Assembly (NCBI GenBank): GCA_947631365.1
Contig: CANRLB010000072.1
Span: 1-5,161 of the forward strand
DNA from: an uncultured Bacilli bacterium
GTDB taxonomy: Bacteria; Bacillota_I; Bacilli_A; RF39; UBA660
Length of the DNA: 5,161 nt
Direction: 5' to 3'
Shown: positions 1 through 5,161 of the stretch, in pieces
Layout of the letters: each line of letters starts with the position of its first letter
Numbering within the stretch: the stretch's first letter is position 1
Position numbers and translations under genes: made by a program
Notes under the pieces: generated by a model
The model's database searches: none
Told to the model about the DNA's origin: nothing
What the model saw: the letters and a program-made list of their open reading frames with translations, nothing else

Positions 1-1168
1 TAATCTTTTCAAATCTAGGAGGAACAAAATTAACTTTAGTATCTTTATTTTTTTGATTTTCTAATACTTTTTTAGAAAGACTATCCATCTTAACAAACCA
101 TTGTTTAGAAAGGTAAGGTTCCACTATGGCATTAGTTCTTTCAGAATGCCCAACAGAGTGGATCATTGGTTCAATATTAATTAATAAATTTTCTTTTTCT
201 AAATCTTTAAGTAATTCCTCACGGCATTGAAAACGATCTAATCCTTGGTATTTTAAAGCATTTTCATTCATCGTTCCATCTTCATTAATAACTTTAATTC
301 TTTCTAAATTATGTCTATTCCCTACTTCAAAGTCATTGGGATCATGAGCTGGCGTAATTTTAACAACACCTGTTCCAAACTCCGGATCAGCATGTTCATC
401 ACCAATAATCGGAATTAATTTATTAACAACTGGTAAAATAACTTTTTGACCAATTAATTTATTATATCTTTCATCATTTGGATTAACTGCTACGGCAGTA
501 TCACCAAATAAAGTTTCTGGTCTTGTGGTAGCAACATCTAAATAACTACTTTTATCTTCTAAATAATATTTTAAATGATAAAAAGCTCCTTCAATATCTT
601 TATAAATGACCTCTTCATTAGATAAAGCTGTTTTAGCCACAGGATCCCAATTAATTATTTTTTCTCCGCGATAAATTAGCCCTTTATTATATAAATCCAC
701 AAAAACATATTTAACAGCATTAGAAAGCCCTTCATCTAAAGTAAATCTTTCTTTAGTTAAATCAACGGAAAGGCCTAATTTAGCCCATTGTGAATGAATA
801 ATACTTTTATGTTCATCTGTCCATTTAAAACATTCTTTTAAAAAGTCTTCTCTTCCAAGTTCATATTTATTAATTCCTTTATCTTTTAACCTAGCCACAA
901 CTTTAGCCTCAGTGGCAATCGCCGCATGATCTGTACCAGGAAGCCATAGGCAATCATAACCTTGCATTCTTTTAAAACGAATAATAATATCTTGTAAAGC
1001 AGTATCCCAAGCATGCCCTAAATGAAGTTTACCTGTAACATTAGGAGGTGGAATAACTATTGCATAAGGTTTTTTAGAAGTATCCCCACATTCAAAATAA
1101 TGATGATTAAGCCAATATTCATAACGATTACTTTCAACTAATTTTTGATCATATTTTTTATCTAACAT
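1..1168 (-). CDS. valS: Valyl-tRNA synthetase, N-terminal 389 codons (3' end beyond left edge)
   Basis: This cytoplasmic class I aminoacyl-tRNA synthetase charges tRNA-Val with valine and hydrolyses mischarged Thr-tRNA-Val. The minus-strand frame starts at an ATG at 1168-1166 and stays open to base 1. Family signatures seen in order are PPPNVTGKLHLGHA (residues 40-53, the HIGH motif as HLGH at 49-52), PGTDHAAIATEAK (77-89), and INWDPVAKTALSNEEV (172-187). These are followed by the CP1 editing-domain motifs ATTRPETLFGDTAVAV (213-228) and GTGVVKITPAHDPNDF (265-280), then GHSERTNAIVEPYLSKQWFV (340-359), the return to the catalytic core. The KMSKS loop, anticodon-binding domain and C-terminal coiled coil would lie outside the window; the full family length is roughly 870-900 residues. 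The start is supported by a Shine-Dalgarno AGAGGA (1180-1175) six bases upstream and by the T-box leader immediately before it. No internal stop or frameshift is visible, so the gene looks intact as far as it goes. Confidence 0.97.
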   Translation of the reverse strand, partial: MLDKKYDQKLVESNRYEYWLNHHYFECGDTSKKPYAIVIPPPNVTGKLHLGHAWDTALQDIIIRFKRMQGYDCLWLPGTDHAAIATEAKVVARLKDKGINKYELGREDFLKECFKWTDEHKSIIHSQWAKLGLSVDLTKERFTLDEGLSNAVKYVFVDLYNKGLIYRGEKIINWDPVAKTALSNEEVIYKDIEGAFYHLKYYLEDKSSYLDVATTRPETLFGDTAVAVNPNDERYNKLIGQKVILPVVNKLIPIIGDEHADPEFGTGVVKITPAHDPNDFEVGNRHNLERIKVINEDGTMNENALKYQGLDRFQCREELLKDLEKENLLINIEPMIHSVGHSERTNAIVEPYLSKQWFVKMDSLSKKVLENQKNKDTKVNFVPPRFEKI

Positions 1169-1185
1169 ATCTATTCCTCTTTTCC

Positions 1186-1233
1186 AAATAAAAAGATGAT
1201 ACCAAAAGGGTGCATAAGCACGGTACCACCTTT
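1186..1233 (-). terminator. T-box-controlled intrinsic terminator before valS
   Basis: On the minus strand, GGUACC-GUGC (1227-1218) pairs with GCAC (1213-1210) and GGUAUC (1203-1198) around a UUAU loop, leaving CCUUUU (1209-1204) bulged on the 3' side. Alternatively, AAAGG of the T-box can pair with CCUUU. The stem is followed by a U-rich run (AUCUUUUUAUUU, ending near 1186), as in an intrinsic terminator. The 5' arm is the T-box sequence itself, so the terminator and the tRNA-binding antiterminator are mutually exclusive, as is standard for this riboswitch class. Confidence 0.85.
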
Positions 1234-1357
1234 ACTTTAACTTTTAAATGATATAGCAATTTCTGCATATTATATTCCATTTGCAACCAATATATTTTAA
1301 CTTATTAGTTTTCACCAACCACTAACTCTCTAAAAAAGTACCAATATATACCTCAAA
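1186..1357 (-). promoter_or_regulatory. T-box riboswitch, valine-specific, in the valS leader
   Basis: This leader RNA should sense uncharged tRNA-Val and switch between terminated and full-length valS transcription. On the minus strand, Stem I carries the usual AGAGAG bulge followed by a hairpin (UUAG/CUAA) whose loop reads UGGUUGGUGAAAA. The arms AUAUAUU and AAUAUAU pair below it, then comes an internal loop closed by GUUUG/CAAAU. The 3' strand of that internal loop is UGGUUG, which offers the valine codon GUU (1287-1285) as specifier. A Stem III-like hairpin (AUAUGCA, loop, UGC-u-AUAU) follows. The conserved T-box AAAGGUGGUACCGUG lies at 1233-1219; its UGGU (1228-1225) would pair with an ACCA tRNA end, fitting the A discriminator expected of tRNA-Val. 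The 5' boundary is estimated from the putative promoter. The specifier was found by hand folding and is slightly less certain than the T-box itself. Confidence 0.93.
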
Positions 1358-1363
1358 CTTCTT

Positions 1364-1372
1364 TATATAACA
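1364..1372 (-). promoter_or_regulatory. Putative extended -10 promoter for the T-box/valS transcript
   Basis: The minus strand reads TGT-TATATA, an extended -10 element that would start transcription near 1357, just before the first Stem I sequence (GAAGUUUGAGG). No good -35 hexamer sits at 16-18 bases; TTGTTA is present but only 13 bases upstream. The element lies about 20 bases after the stop codon of the preceding gene. In such A+T-rich DNA, TATATA matches arise by chance, so the position relative to the T-box is the main support. Confidence 0.45.
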
Positions 1373-1393
1373 AATACTATTTTAACAAATTAA

Positions 1394-2203
1394 TTAAGAT
1401 ATCGCAAGTGTATCTAATAAAATATTATCTTGTTTAATTAATAAATTATTATCTCCTTCTTCAATACTTATATTTTGAATATTATTTAAATAGTATGATT
1501 GAAGATAATTATTATTTAAATCTTTATAAATATATAAAGTATTATTAATTACTAAGGCAAGATAGTTATCACTAATACTATAATTACTTATATAATAATC
1601 ATTCATAAGTAAATTACCATTTAAATCATAAATCATAAATTCATTAGTACCTTTACTTATAACATAGTTATTATTAAACGCCACTATTTCATGTTCTAAA
1701 TTACTTAAAATGGTCTTATTTTGATCTTTTAAAGTCCACTTATTATCTTTTTTAATTATAAGTTTATGATTTAAAATAGTAATACTTTCATTAACAATTT
1801 TTTCAATTTCCTTTATTTCTTCATTTATTTCATAAACACCCCATAAATTATCTTTTGATACCAGATAAACATTATCTTCTTTTTTTACTTCATTATAGGT
1901 ATTATAAATTTGATTATTTATAATATCATATAATTTTATTAAATTACCATCTGTAATAAAAACATATTTTTGATTAATAATTGGATAAGTATAAGTACAT
2001 CTTTCATTTTCACATTTATATTTATTTATTAATAGAGCATCTTCATTATAAAACCACAAATAACCTTTAAAATATGGAAAGTGCTTAATATTTTCTTCCT
2101 CATTATTAATATTTTTATTTTTTAATGTATAACTATAAATAGTAAGAGGAAAGAAAATAATTAGAAGAACAATCATAGTATATAAAACTATTCTTTTATT
2201 CAT
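1394..2203 (-). CDS. Unknown membrane-anchored protein with one blade-repeat (WG/propeller-like) module, 269 aa
   Basis: I do not recognise a named family. The protein begins MNKR and has one hydrophobic segment at about residues 5-24 without a clear signal-peptidase site, so it is probably an N-terminally anchored protein whose bulk lies outside the membrane. The rest is Asn/Ile/Tyr-rich and made of short beta-blade-like units: YLWFYN (48-53), YVFITDGNLIKLYDI (80-94), NLWGVYEI (119-126), HKLIIKKDNKW (146-156), NNYVISKGTNEFMIYDLNG (178-196), NYLALVINNTLYIYKD (213-228) and NNLLIKQDNILLD (252-264). NLWGVYEI resembles a WG repeat. Units line up with both halves of the upstream 616-residue protein, including a Cys pair near the module start (C64 and C69). 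The ATG at 2203 is chosen because GAAGG (2216-2212) lies eight bases before it; the frame is open 14 codons further up, but those codons lie inside the upstream gene. The start overlaps the upstream stop by 8 bases, implying translational coupling. Function is unknown; I see no catalytic motif. Confidence 0.85.
   Translation of the reverse strand: MNKRIVLYTMIVLLIIFFPLTIYSYTLKNKNINNEEENIKHFPYFKGYLWFYNEDALLINKYKCENERCTYTYPIINQKYVFITDGNLIKLYDIINNQIYNTYNEVKKEDNVYLVSKDNLWGVYEINEEIKEIEKIVNESITILNHKLIIKKDNKWTLKDQNKTILSNLEHEIVAFNNNYVISKGTNEFMIYDLNGNLLMNDYYISNYSISDNYLALVINNTLYIYKDLNNNYLQSYYLNNIQNISIEEGDNNLLIKQDNILLDTLAIS
1397..2083 (-). repeat. Protein-level module copy C (residues 41-269 of the 269-aa protein)
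   Basis: This is the third copy of the module found twice in the upstream gene. Shared landmarks in order are an aromatic first blade ending Y-x-C (KYKC, 61-64), the DG blade (VFITDGNLIKLYDI, 81-94), the W/Y-G blade (WGVYEI, 121-126), the YIS...DNYLALVINNTLYIY blade (204-226) and a final short blade. It is more compact than the other copies: Cys to DG is 21 residues here against 38 and 49. The repeat is recognised in protein, not as identical DNA. Confidence 0.7.
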
Positions 2204-4046
2204 AAACATTACCTTCAAAATTATATTTATAAACTTGATCATCAATAGTTATTGTAAAATAGTCTTCAAAAGTTATTGTAAATTCATGGCCTTCTATATC
2301 TAGGCCTTCTTCTAATATTCCTAAAGAATCATCATATTTATAAATATTAAGTTTATTATCACTAATACCTACATAATAATTATCATAAAGTTCAATATAA
2401 CTAAATTCATTACTTATCTTTTTTAAATCATGATTATATATACTATAAATATCATCAACACTAACCATTAAATAATAATCATTTTTCTTATTAATATCTT
2501 TATATTTAAACTCTATTTTACCTTGAGCTTTTGATGAAGTAATTTCTAATATCCCATAATTATCTTTATTATTTCCAATTGCTGACTTAGCTAAAATATA
2601 AGAAGATGCTGTATAAATATGTTTCATCTCTTTATTAATTTCACTATTATTTAAAACATTAATAAAACTATAAGTACCCATATTTTTATTATTTTTAAGA
2701 TCATATAAATAAATACTATTTCCATCTTTAATAAAGACAAATTGGTTATTATAAATTCCTGATAAACCTAATTCATTACTAAATAAAGAACAATTATTTA
2801 AAGTACTATTATTATTTATAATTTCATTATTATTTAAACATTCATAATGGCCAATTAAATTATTTTTTAAGGTATCACTATAAAAATATAAAATATTATT
2901 ATAATAACTCATATAAGCATAATTTTTACTAATTTGCCCCTCTAATAAATTAATTTCTTCCGTTTCATCATCTATTTTAACTATAATTTTATCATTCTTT
3001 TTATCGATTTCATAGGCAATTAATGTTTCTTTTAATTTATTATCTTTATCATATAAATATTTTTTTACATAATAATTATTATTTAAAACTATTCCCTCTT
3101 CATTAAGTTTATTTAATTTATCATCCCGAAGATATAATTTATCATTATTTACTAAAGCAATAATATTATCATAGAAAGATATATAATCATAATCTTCTAA
3201 TACTTTTTCGTTTTTTAAAGTATATAAACTATAATTATTATTAGTAACTTCTACAAAATAATCTTTGCTAACGCTTTTAATTTCTCCTGTAATATTAGAA
3301 GATATTTTTTTACCATCTTTATCAATAATATAAACATTATTTTTATCTTCAGCAACTAAATAATTTAAATTATTATTAATGATTCCTAGATTATCATAAA
3401 TACATTTTATTAAAAATTTATAGCCATCACTTGCAAGTTCAATTAAACCATAATGATTATCTTCATCTTCAATAACTACTAAATTATTTGAAATATCATA
3501 TATTTTAATATTTTTTAAATTAAGTTCTTTATTTTTATTTTTAATATTATATAAATAAATATTTGTTCCATCTTTGACAAAAACAAAATTATCAAAATAT
3601 ATACTACTAGTTAAAAATATTTCGCTTCCTTCTTCATTAACGCTAGTAATACGATCAAATTTATCGGTTGTAAAATCACTTTTAGCTACCATACAAGACT
3701 CAGGATTTTTATTAACACATTCATAGCTTCCAATAACTTCATCCATTTTATCTAAAAATATTAAACTGCCATTTTCATAACGATAATTATCTTTAGCAAT
3801 TACGACATCATTATTAAGTTTTTCTTCTTTATTATTTGTTTTATCTTTAAATATAAATAAAAATAAAAGCAGAAGTATAATTACTATTAATAAAATAAGA
3901 GGAATACCAATAATTAATACTCTAGTCTTTTGATCTAAATTATCCCATTTTTCTTTAAGGCTTTCTTTTTTATTGGTATCTATTGCTAATTCTATTTTTT
4001 GTTCATTAGTATCACTATTTATTTCAATTATTTCATCATCATCCAT
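2196..4046 (-). CDS. Unknown membrane-anchored protein with two tandem blade-repeat (WG/propeller-like) modules, 616 aa
   Basis: I do not recognise a named family. An acidic, hydrophilic N-terminus (about 42 residues, starting MDDDEIIEIN) precedes one strong membrane helix at about 43-66, followed by a Lys/Asn-rich linker. No cleavage site is apparent, so a bitopic protein with a large extracytoplasmic part is likely. Two modules follow, at about 88-320 and 375-616. They share GSYEC/GHYEC (106-110, 399-403), FVFVKDGTNIYLYNIKN/FVFIKDGNSIYLYDLKN (154-170, 436-452), YGLIEL/YGILEI (199-204, 497-502) and YISFYDNIIAL/YIELYDNYYVG (288-298, 550-560). The alternation of short strands, turns (DG, DN, NN) and Y-x-Y strands suggests WG repeats or beta-propeller blades, with Y mostly replacing W; the only Trp is W34. 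Asn is about 13% by hand count. The start has AGAGGAG (4058-4052) five bases upstream and a promoter close by. It overlaps the downstream paralogous gene by 8 bases, so both are probably made together. A binding or surface scaffold role is only inference. Confidence 0.88.
   Translation of the reverse strand: MDDDEIIEINSDTNEQKIELAIDTNKKESLKEKWDNLDQKTRVLIIGIPLILLIVIILLLLFLFIFKDKTNNKEEKLNNDVVIAKDNYRYENGSLIFLDKMDEVIGSYECVNKNPESCMVAKSDFTTDKFDRITSVNEEGSEIFLTSSIYFDNFVFVKDGTNIYLYNIKNKNKELNLKNIKIYDISNNLVVIEDEDNHYGLIELASDGYKFLIKCIYDNLGIINNNLNYLVAEDKNNVYIIDKDGKKISSNITGEIKSVSKDYFVEVTNNNYSLYTLKNEKVLEDYDYISFYDNIIALVNNDKLYLRDDKLNKLNEEGIVLNNNYYVKKYLYDKDNKLKETLIAYEIDKKNDKIIVKIDDETEEINLLEGQISKNYAYMSYYNNILYFYSDTLKNNLIGHYECLNNNEIINNNSTLNNCSLFSNELGLSGIYNNQFVFIKDGNSIYLYDLKNNKNMGTYSFINVLNNSEINKEMKHIYTASSYILAKSAIGNNKDNYGILEITSSKAQGKIEFKYKDINKKNDYYLMVSVDDIYSIYNHDLKKISNEFSYIELYDNYYVGISDNKLNIYKYDDSLGILEEGLDIEGHEFTITFEDYFTITIDDQVYKYNFEGNVYE
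2199..2924 (-). repeat. Protein-level module copy B (about residues 375-616 of the 616-aa protein)
   Basis: This is the membrane-distal copy. Landmarks are NYAYMSYYNNILYFY (375-389) leading to GHYEC (C403), a second Cys at 419, FVFIKDGNSIYLYDL (436-450), DNYGILEI (495-502), YYLMVSVDDIYSIY (524-537), YYVGISDNKLNIY (557-569) and a last blade YFTITIDDQVYKY (596-608). The DG blade is the closest match to copy A, with about 11 of 17 positions identical by eye. Confidence 0.7.
2212..2216 (-). promoter_or_regulatory. Ribosome binding site inside the upstream gene, fixing the start of the 269-aa protein
   Basis: The minus strand reads GAAGG, then TAATGTTT, then ATG at 2203. The eight-base spacer suits the ATG at 2203. 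An in-frame ATG at 2209 is only two bases from GAAGG, and the farther upstream ATGs have no such site. The motif is weaker than those before tsf and the 616-aa gene, so much of the initiation may come from ribosomes terminating at the overlapping TAA (2198-2196). Confidence 0.65.
3087..3785 (-). repeat. Protein-level module copy A (about residues 88-320 of the 616-aa protein)
   Basis: This is the membrane-proximal copy. Its landmarks are the first blade NGSLIFL (92-98) ending in YEC (C110), a second Cys at 118, FVFVKDGTNIYLYN (154-167), YGLIEL (199-204), NYLVAEDKNNVYIIDKDGKKI (228-248), YFVEVTNNNYSLY (263-275) and IIALVNNDKLYL (295-306). A linker of about 50 charged residues separates it from copy B. 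The end is approximate. Confidence 0.65.
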
Positions 4047-4069
4047 ATAAACTCCTCTATTCTATAAAG

Positions 4070-4078
4070 ATTATAGCA
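4070..4078 (-). promoter_or_regulatory. Extended -10 promoter of the two-gene repeat-protein unit
   Basis: The minus strand reads TGC-TATAAT, a consensus extended -10 element, about 45 bases after the tsf terminator. Transcription would begin near 4063, giving a leader of only about 17 bases before the ATG at 4046, just enough for AGAGGAG (4058-4052). No convincing -35 hexamer is seen at the usual distance, where the DNA is an A/T run. The perfect -10 and its place between a terminator and a strong ribosome binding site support the call. Confidence 0.72.
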
Positions 4079-4120
4079 TAATATAAAATATTTTAAAAGA
4101 GGATGCCAAAATTTCAAATA

Positions 4121-4148
4121 TTTAAAAAAGTCTCCATTTTGAGACTTT
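4121..4148 (-). terminator. Intrinsic terminator of the rpsB-tsf transcript
   Basis: On the minus strand, AAAGUCUC (4148-4141) pairs perfectly with GAGACUUU (4134-4127) around a six-base loop (AAAAUG), and the U run continues to 4124. The 5' arm begins within the tsf stop codon TAA (4149-4147), so a ribosome finishing tsf would cover the hairpin. On the opposite strand the tail is only TTTAGTTT, so it acts mainly in the direction of tsf. Confidence 0.9.
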
Positions 4149-5025
4149 AGTTTCCTTTAACTTGATTCATTACTTCTTCAGCAAAGTTATCATTTCTTTT
4201 TTCCATTCCTTCGCCAACTTCATAACGAATCATTTTTATTACTTCTCCACCGTTATTAGCTACATAAGTACTTACAGAAATATCACCATCTTTAATAAAT
4301 GGTTGTTCAACTAAACAAACTTCTTTATAGAATTTTTTAATTCTTCCTTCAACCATTTTTTCTGCAATATCTTGAGGTTTCCCCTCATTCATAGCTAGTT
4401 CTTTTTGAACTTTTCTTTCGTTTTCTAAAACTTCACTAGGAACATCTTCAATATTTAAATAAAGAGGTTTCATAGCAGCAGCTTGCATAGAAACTTCTCT
4501 AGCTACTGTAGAACTTGCATTTTTTACTATTGTAAGAGCAGCAATCTTACCACCCATATGTAGATAATCACCAAAAACTTCATCATCATTTTTATGAACA
4601 ATTTCAAATCTTCTTAATGATAATTTTTCACCAATTTTAGCAACCATTGAAATAATATAGTCGCCAATTTTTCCATATTCTGTTTCTACTTCATTAGCTT
4701 CTTCTAAACTTTTGGCCTCACTCTTTAAAAGAGCATGACCAATAACTTCAATCATTTTTATAAATTCAGCATTCTTAGAAACAAAATCAGTTTCTGAATT
4801 AACTTCTAAAATAACAGCTTTATTGCCATCAACAAAAATATTAGCAAGTCCTTCAGCTGCAATTCGACTTTCTTTTTTAGCAGATTTAGCAATACCTTTT
4901 TCACGTAAATAGTTAATAGCTTCTTCCATATTACCATGAGATTCTTCTAAAGCTTTTTTACAATCCATCATTCCCGCTCCAGAAGTCTCACGTAATTCTT
5001 TAACCATACTTGCAGTAATTTCCAT
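4147..5025 (-). CDS. tsf: Elongation factor Ts
   Basis: EF-Ts is the cytoplasmic nucleotide exchange factor that releases GDP from EF-Tu so it can bind GTP and reload with aminoacyl-tRNA. The 292-residue product matches the usual bacterial length (about 280-300). The N-terminal UBA-like EF-Tu-binding domain is clear: ITASMVKELRETSGAGMMDC (3-22), then KKALEESHGNMEEAINYLRE (23-42) and KGIAKSAKK (43-51). The family motif TDFV is at 79-82, and its D80 and F81 correspond to the pair that disrupts the EF-Tu magnesium site in E. coli. The core follows with VSMQAAAMKPLYLN (178-191) and the C-terminal CLVEQPFIKDG (237-247). GGAGG (5035-5031) is five bases before the ATG. It lies 14 bases after the probable rpsB stop, the classical rpsB-tsf arrangement, and ends in an intrinsic terminator, so pyrH or frr are not cotranscribed here. 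Confidence 0.98.
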   Translation of the reverse strand: MEITASMVKELRETSGAGMMDCKKALEESHGNMEEAINYLREKGIAKSAKKESRIAAEGLANIFVDGNKAVILEVNSETDFVSKNAEFIKMIEVIGHALLKSEAKSLEEANEVETEYGKIGDYIISMVAKIGEKLSLRRFEIVHKNDDEVFGDYLHMGGKIAALTIVKNASSTVAREVSMQAAAMKPLYLNIEDVPSEVLENERKVQKELAMNEGKPQDIAEKMVEGRIKKFYKEVCLVEQPFIKDGDISVSTYVANNGGEVIKMIRYEVGEGMEKRNDNFAEEVMNQVKGN

Positions 5026-5039
5026 ATTATCCTCCCTCT

Positions 5040-5161
5040 TTATTTTAAATTATTAATTAATTCTTCTTTTTTCATTGCACTATAACCTTTAACACCAGCT
5101 TCTTTAGCCATTACTTTTAATTCAGTTAAAGTTTTAGCACTTAAATCTTCATTATCAGAAA
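5040..5161 (-). CDS. rpsB: Probable ribosomal protein S2, C-terminal end only, with Rho_N/SAP-like tail
   Basis: An open minus-strand frame enters from the right edge and ends at TAA (5042-5040), giving 39 residues that begin SDNEDLSAKTLTELK and end ELINNLK. The S2 body is outside the window, so the identification rests on position: the gene immediately before tsf is rpsB in most bacteria, and the 14-base gap with a strong tsf Shine-Dalgarno fits an operon. The visible part is not S2 core sequence. It resembles the small helix-extended-helix nucleic-acid-binding motif of Rho N-termini and SAP domains, with LTELKVMAKEAGVKGYSAMK (11-30) followed by a KKEELI helix. Lys-rich tails of this type are found on several proteins in low-GC bacteria. 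It could instead be another gene carrying this tail. Confidence 0.6.
   Translation of the reverse strand, partial: SDNEDLSAKTLTELKVMAKEAGVKGYSAMKKEELINNLK

Noticed and set aside
2204..2245. A 14-codon longer start (MMIKFINIILKVMF) for the 269-aa protein
   Set aside because: These codons lie wholly inside the end of the upstream gene in another frame, have no good Shine-Dalgarno site, and would place extra hydrophobic residues before a membrane helix that is already complete.
1400..3900. Dense TTA/ATT/AAT-like patterns resembling microsatellites or a CRISPR-like repeat
   Set aside because: They are the codon-level consequence of Asn, Ile, Leu and Tyr runs in A+T-rich coding DNA. There is no fixed unit length, no spacers, and the reading frames stay open throughout.
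1394..4046. Defence or toxin-antitoxin operon as an identity for the two unknown genes
   Set aside because: No nuclease, ATPase, NTP-binding or other effector motif is visible, and the proteins are anchored, repeat-rich and apparently non-catalytic. Two adjacent small-overlap genes alone are not evidence for such a system.
4080..4098. AAAATATTTT palindrome upstream of the 616-aa gene as an operator
   Set aside because: Perfect A/T palindromes of this length are expected by chance in this base composition, and it is not flanked by any recognised regulator consensus.
1..5161. Genes on the plus strand
   Set aside because: I saw no plus-strand frame of useful length with a ribosome binding site or family motifs; the minus strand is accounted for by genes almost without gaps.
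1..5161. Use of the alternative genetic code with TGA as Trp
   Set aside because: All 11 readable Trp codons are TGG and no in-frame TGA occurs, whereas lineages with the alternative code mostly use TGA for Trp.

Overview
The window is an A+T-rich stretch (roughly three quarters A+T by eye) in which every recognisable gene lies on the minus strand. Gram-positive-type Shine-Dalgarno sites (AGGAG-like), a T-box leader before valS, the rpsB-tsf order and the very low G+C point to a low-GC Firmicutes/Bacillota or a Mollicutes-related lineage, perhaps an uncultured gut Bacilli. All 11 Trp codons I could read are TGG, no in-frame TGA occurs, and all four visible stop codons are TAA. This fits the standard bacterial code better than the Mycoplasma/Spiroplasma code. 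I cannot name the species.

Reading in the direction of transcription (right to left), the window opens with the last 39 codons of a gene that is probably rpsB (ribosomal protein S2), carrying a small Rho_N/SAP-like C-terminal tail. Fourteen bases later comes a complete tsf (elongation factor Ts), closed by a compact intrinsic terminator whose stem includes the tsf stop codon. A new promoter (extended -10, TGCTATAAT) then drives a two-gene unit. Its first gene encodes a 616-residue membrane-anchored protein and its second a 269-residue membrane-anchored protein; the two overlap by 8 bases (ATGAATAA). Neither is a family I can name. Both have one N-terminal membrane helix followed by Asn/Tyr/Ile-rich, blade-like beta repeats resembling WG repeats or beta-propeller blades. 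The large protein holds two copies of a module of about 230 residues and the small one a third, so the pair looks like the product of module duplication.

After the second gene comes a 225-base gap holding a probable promoter, a valine-type T-box riboswitch (GUU specifier, UGGU acceptor-binding bulge) and its terminator. Then comes the first 389 codons of valS (valyl-tRNA synthetase), which runs off the left edge of the window.

The layout is thus translation genes (rpsB-tsf and valS) flanking a lineage-specific pair of surface-type proteins. The unknown part is that pair: two co-translated, single-pass membrane proteins sharing a Cys-paired repeat module, with no enzyme motif I can see.
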